Assembly (NCBI RefSeq): GCF_017094485.1
Contig: NZ_CP064786.1
Coordinates: 1,054,001 to 1,118,000, forward strand
Direction of reading: 5' to 3'
DNA: 64,000 bases
Origin: Natranaeroarchaeum sulfidigenes
GTDB taxonomy: Archaea; Halobacteriota; Halobacteria; Halobacteriales; Natronoarchaeaceae
In this document: positions 62,045-64,000 of the stretch, one piece after another
Position numbering within the stretch: the first letter of the stretch is position 1
Layout of the letters: the number at the start of each line of letters is the position of its first letter
Program-made: the position numbers and the translations under genes
Notes under the pieces: generated by a model
What the model saw: the letters and a program-made list of their open reading frames with translations, nothing else
The model's database searches: none
What the model was told of the DNA's origin: nothing

Positions 62045-62292
62045 CGTTCGTCGACGTCGACCTCGTAGTCGTGGATCGTCGGGTTGGCGAGCAGTCGCTC
62101 GGCCATCTCGTCGGCTTGCGCCTGGGCGTCCTCGGCCGAGTCGGCGTCGAGATCGATCTCGAACCGGTCCGCCGAGCGGAGTTCGGAAAGCTCGAAGCCG
62201 AGGCGTTCGAGCGCCTGCTTGGTCGTTTCCGCTTCGGGATCGAGCACGCCCTGCTTGAGCCGCACCGTGACCGTGGCGGTGTAGGCAGTCAT
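62041..62292 (-). CDS. purS: Phosphoribosylformylglycinamidine synthase subunit PurS
   Basis: The 83-residue PurS protein bridges PurQ and small-type PurL. The start MTAYTATVTVRLKQGVLDPEAETTKQALERLGF is the classic PurS N-terminus, so the ATG at 62292 is preferred over the frame's upstream start at 62349. Its end overlaps the purQ start by 4 nt. The two are transcribed divergently from purU across a 170-nt gap. Confidence 0.94.
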   Translation of the reverse strand: MTAYTATVTVRLKQGVLDPEAETTKQALERLGFELSELRSADRFEIDLDADSAEDAQAQADEMAERLLANPTIHDYEVDVDER

Positions 62293-62462
62293 CGCGTAAA
62301 CGTGGCCGTCCGTGAGCAAAAACACTTGTGACTTGCCCCGCGTATCCACGTACGTGGATACTGAACGCCCCTCTCAGACGAAAGGGGCCGACGCGCGAGC
62401 AGGCCTCACCGGTGGAAGACCGCCGAAAACAAGCCTTTTTACTGCCGCCGCTCAGGATCGAT

Positions 62463-62504
62463 ATGATGGACGTAGCTGATCCTGCCCGGAGGTGGTGGCG
62501 ATGA
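62463..62504 (+). CDS. 13-codon leader ORF overlapping purU
   Basis: ATG at 62463 opens MMDVADPARRWWR, whose TGA (62502-62504) overlaps the purU ATG at 62501 in the ATGA arrangement. Inside it lies the GGAGGTG ribosome binding site of purU (62488-62494). The tandem Trp and Arg codons just before the stop are notable. If translated, it would couple purU translation to passage of the leader. Its reality is not proven: it may be a chance frame. Confidence 0.35.
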   Translation: MMDVADPARRWWR

Positions 62505-63484
62505 CGAACGACTTGACCGAGATTACGGTGATCGGAGACGACGCCACCGGACTCATCGCGCAGTTCACGACGCTGATGTTCGAGCGCGGGATCAACATCG
62601 AGGACCTCGATCAGGCGGTCCGAGACGGACTCTTCCGCATGACGATGACCGTCGACACCGAGGAGATGGTCTGTACGGAAGAAAAGCTCCGACACGACTT
62701 ACAGGAACTCGCGGACGAACTCGATGTCGACGTGCAGGCCCGGTTCCCCGCCGATCGGGAGACCCAGCAGATCGCGGTGCTCGTCACGAAAGAATCTCAC
62801 TGTCTCGAAGCCCTCTTCGAGGCGTGGGCAAACGACACGCTCGGCGCGGATATCTCGGTCGTCATCGGCAACCACGATGACCTCCAGCCGCTGGCCGAGC
62901 AGTACGGCGTGCCCTTCTTCGATATTGGCGACGAGAAGGGTACCCCCGACGAGGAAGAGCTCCTGGATCTGCTCGCCGAGTACGACGCCGACCTGATCGT
63001 GCTGGCGCGATATATGCGCATCCTCAGCCCGAACGTGGTCTTCCGCTACGAGGACCGCATTATCAATATTCATCCGAGCCTGCTCCCCGCGTTCCCGGGC
63101 GCTCGTGCCTACGAACAGGCCATTCAGGAGGGGGTTCGGATCGCCGGGGTGACTGGCCACTACGTCACGACCGACCTCGATCAGGGGCCGATCATCACCC
63201 AGCGCGCCTTCGACGTCCCCGACGATGCGACACGCGAGGATCTCAAAGAGCGCGGTCAGCCACTGGAAGCCGATGCCCTCCTTGAAGCCGTGCGTCTGCA
63301 CCTGAACAACGACGTGTCGGTCCATCGTGGGCGGACGAGCCTGCGTGAAAAGGCCGAGGGATACCAGCTCGGCCTCACTGAGGAAGCCCGGAAGGCCAAC
63401 CCCGATCGTCCCGTCGATGGACTGGGCGAGGCTGTCGCCGGGAAATCAGGTGTGGACGCAAAAAGCGAATCCGCGGACGATTAG
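62501..63484 (+). CDS. purU: Formyltetrahydrofolate deformylase
   Basis: The 327-residue enzyme has an N-terminal ACT domain ('EITVIGDDATGLIAQFTTLMFERGINIEDLDQAV', about 6-39) and a formyltransferase-like hydrolase domain. The catalytic Asn-His-Asp set is visible in 'INIHPSLLPAFPGARAYEQAI' (about 187-207) and 'TDLDQGPIITQ' (about 225-235). It releases formate from 10-formyl-THF and feeds formate-dependent purine steps. The start at 62501 is supported by GGAGGTG 6 nt upstream. The C-terminus ends in a charged tail of about 35 residues, longer than in bacteria. Confidence 0.93.
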   Translation: MTNDLTEITVIGDDATGLIAQFTTLMFERGINIEDLDQAVRDGLFRMTMTVDTEEMVCTEEKLRHDLQELADELDVDVQARFPADRETQQIAVLVTKESHCLEALFEAWANDTLGADISVVIGNHDDLQPLAEQYGVPFFDIGDEKGTPDEEELLDLLAEYDADLIVLARYMRILSPNVVFRYEDRIINIHPSLLPAFPGARAYEQAIQEGVRIAGVTGHYVTTDLDQGPIITQRAFDVPDDATREDLKERGQPLEADALLEAVRLHLNNDVSVHRGRTSLREKAEGYQLGLTEEARKANPDRPVDGLGEAVAGKSGVDAKSESADD

Positions 63485-63496
63485 CTGAACGAGTTC

Positions 63497-63835
63497 CTAC
63501 GCAGATCGACGCCGGGCGTTTTGTCTCCGTATTGCCTGATACGACGCCGATACCGTAATTGCCACGAGGAAATATCCGAGCGAGATGGCCAGGACGAGTC
63601 CGATTACGGAGTTAAACAGGGCTTCGGGCAGCACTGCCGAGAACAGGATAATCCCCGGGAGCGTGAGTAGCTTTATGAACACGAGATCGAAGACTGCAGC
63701 CAATTCATGTGGTATCCAGAGGCCCGAGGCGAGCCACGCAAATCCACCGATAGCGATCGGCCACAATATAAAGAAAACGCCTGCAGTCAGCCGACCGAAC
63801 AGGATCGGCCGAAGCAAGGGGAGGGCCTGAGACAT
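63497..63835 (-). CDS. Small four-segment membrane protein
   Basis: The 112-residue protein starts MSQALPLLRPILFGRLTAGVFFILWPIAIGGFAWLASGLW and has about three to four hydrophobic segments (about 15-33, 45-65, 73-98). The C-terminus is basic (RRQNARRRSA), which suggests it faces the cytoplasm. No family is recognised. It is convergent with purU (12 nt between stops). The ATG at 63835 is preferred over one 14 codons upstream. Confidence 0.65.
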   Translation of the reverse strand: MSQALPLLRPILFGRLTAGVFFILWPIAIGGFAWLASGLWIPHELAAVFDLVFIKLLTLPGIILFSAVLPEALFNSVIGLVLAISLGYFLVAITVSASYQAIRRQNARRRSA

Positions 63836-63903
63836 ACTTGAATGTACGATAGCTGTTATTATAGCTGTTTCCCTCAACCAATCCCTGCCGTCTCGTCAGC
63901 GGA

Positions 63904-63969
63904 CTGACGCCCGAAAGCCGTCAGTGGTAACGGTTCATGACTCCTGCTGGTGATCGGCCGACAGGAGTC
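63904..63969. repeat. Two tandem hairpins at the window edge
   Basis: CTGACG (63904-63909) pairs with CGTCAG (63919-63924) and, 15 nt on, GACTCCTG (63939-63946) pairs with CAGGAGTC (63962-63969), both perfect. No gene overlaps them inside the window. They could be a regulatory leader or terminator of a gene beyond the edge, or the end of a small element. The window stops too soon to decide. Confidence 0.4.
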
Positions 63970-64000
63970 GAATTATCAGTTCCGCGGGGATCGTACCAGA

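Noticed and set aside
62045-62695. 217-residue extension of purQ
   Set aside because: It covers purS and part of purU antisense. The standard PurQ start is MTVSVIRFGGSN at 62044.
1-64000. CRISPR array, integrase or complete insertion sequence
   Set aside because: No regularly spaced repeats, cas genes, integrase or transposase frames were found. Only solo hairpins and tRNA tail copies suggest past mobile elements.

Overview
The window is chromosomal DNA from a haloarchaeon (class Halobacteria). Signs of this are the acidic, Asp/Glu-rich proteome, twin-arginine lipoprotein signals on all three secreted binding proteins or lipoproteins that have a signal, archaeal ribosomal proteins (eL19, eL32, eS4), the RNase P protein Rpp29 inside the ribosomal operon, Cbf5, archaeosine enzymes, mostly leaderless TATA-type promoters, and many small proteins of haloarchaea-only families. 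No genus can be assigned from sequence reading alone.

Layout. 0.3-4 kb: a SAM methyltransferase and a zinc/manganese-type ABC importer (substrate-binding protein, ATPase, permease) behind a promoter dense in short dyads. 4-8.8 kb: small haloarchaeal genes and a tRNA-Pro(UGG) followed by decayed copies of its own 3' end. 8.8-12 kb (minus strand): adk, a DUF106/EMC3-like membrane protein, cmk and cbf5, which in archaea normally follow secY. 12-17.2 kb: two small genes and a helicase plus exonuclease pair that matches bacterial MrfAB (YprAB) DNA repair. 17.5-22.5 kb: a copper region with a DUF411 Tat lipoprotein, two Cys-motif membrane proteins, a CopZ-like chaperone, an Lrp/TRASH regulator, a 38-residue ORF and a CopA Cu(+) ATPase. 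22.5-23.5 kb: a METTL7-like methyltransferase and a broken HTH gene. 23.5-37.9 kb: one long minus-strand operon that begins with a SPOUT methyltransferase and uL3 and ends with secY (S10 plus spc clusters, including RNase P Rpp29). 38-40.5 kb: a YccF membrane protein, tRNA-Gly(GCC) with its own tail duplication, and an ATP-grasp ligase. 40.5-51.7 kb: a NUDIX hydrolase and the archaeosine genes tgtA, arcS and raSEA, with a fructan locus (GH32, ABC exporter, GH68) lodged between arcS and raSEA. 52-60.6 kb: a multi-sensor histidine kinase and a five-gene dipeptide/nickel-type ABC importer. 60.7-64 kb: small haloarchaeal proteins, purS-purQ and purU.

How the genes work together. Archaeosine modification of tRNA is covered: TgtA inserts preQ0 at position 15, and ArcS with RaSEA convert it to archaeosine. 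The ribosomal operon, SecY and the DUF106 protein supply translation and membrane insertion. The copper genes form a plausible sensing, chaperoning and export set with an unusual thiol-rich membrane arm. GH68 and GH32 would build and cut fructosyl chains, but neither has a visible signal peptide.

The observations most worth follow-up are: (1) tail cassettes behind both tRNA genes, in which an inverted T-arm, a hairpin and a direct copy of the tRNA 3' end recur in the same order; (2) the DUF411/CPLC/CVIC three-gene unit next to the copper regulon; (3) an archaeal MrfAB pair whose exonuclease carries helix-hairpin-helix repeats; (4) a GATase-like/GH32 fusion in an apparently cytoplasmic fructan locus; (5) short ORFs coupled to copA and purU, the copA one with a 12-nt perfect Shine-Dalgarno match, rare in haloarchaea.
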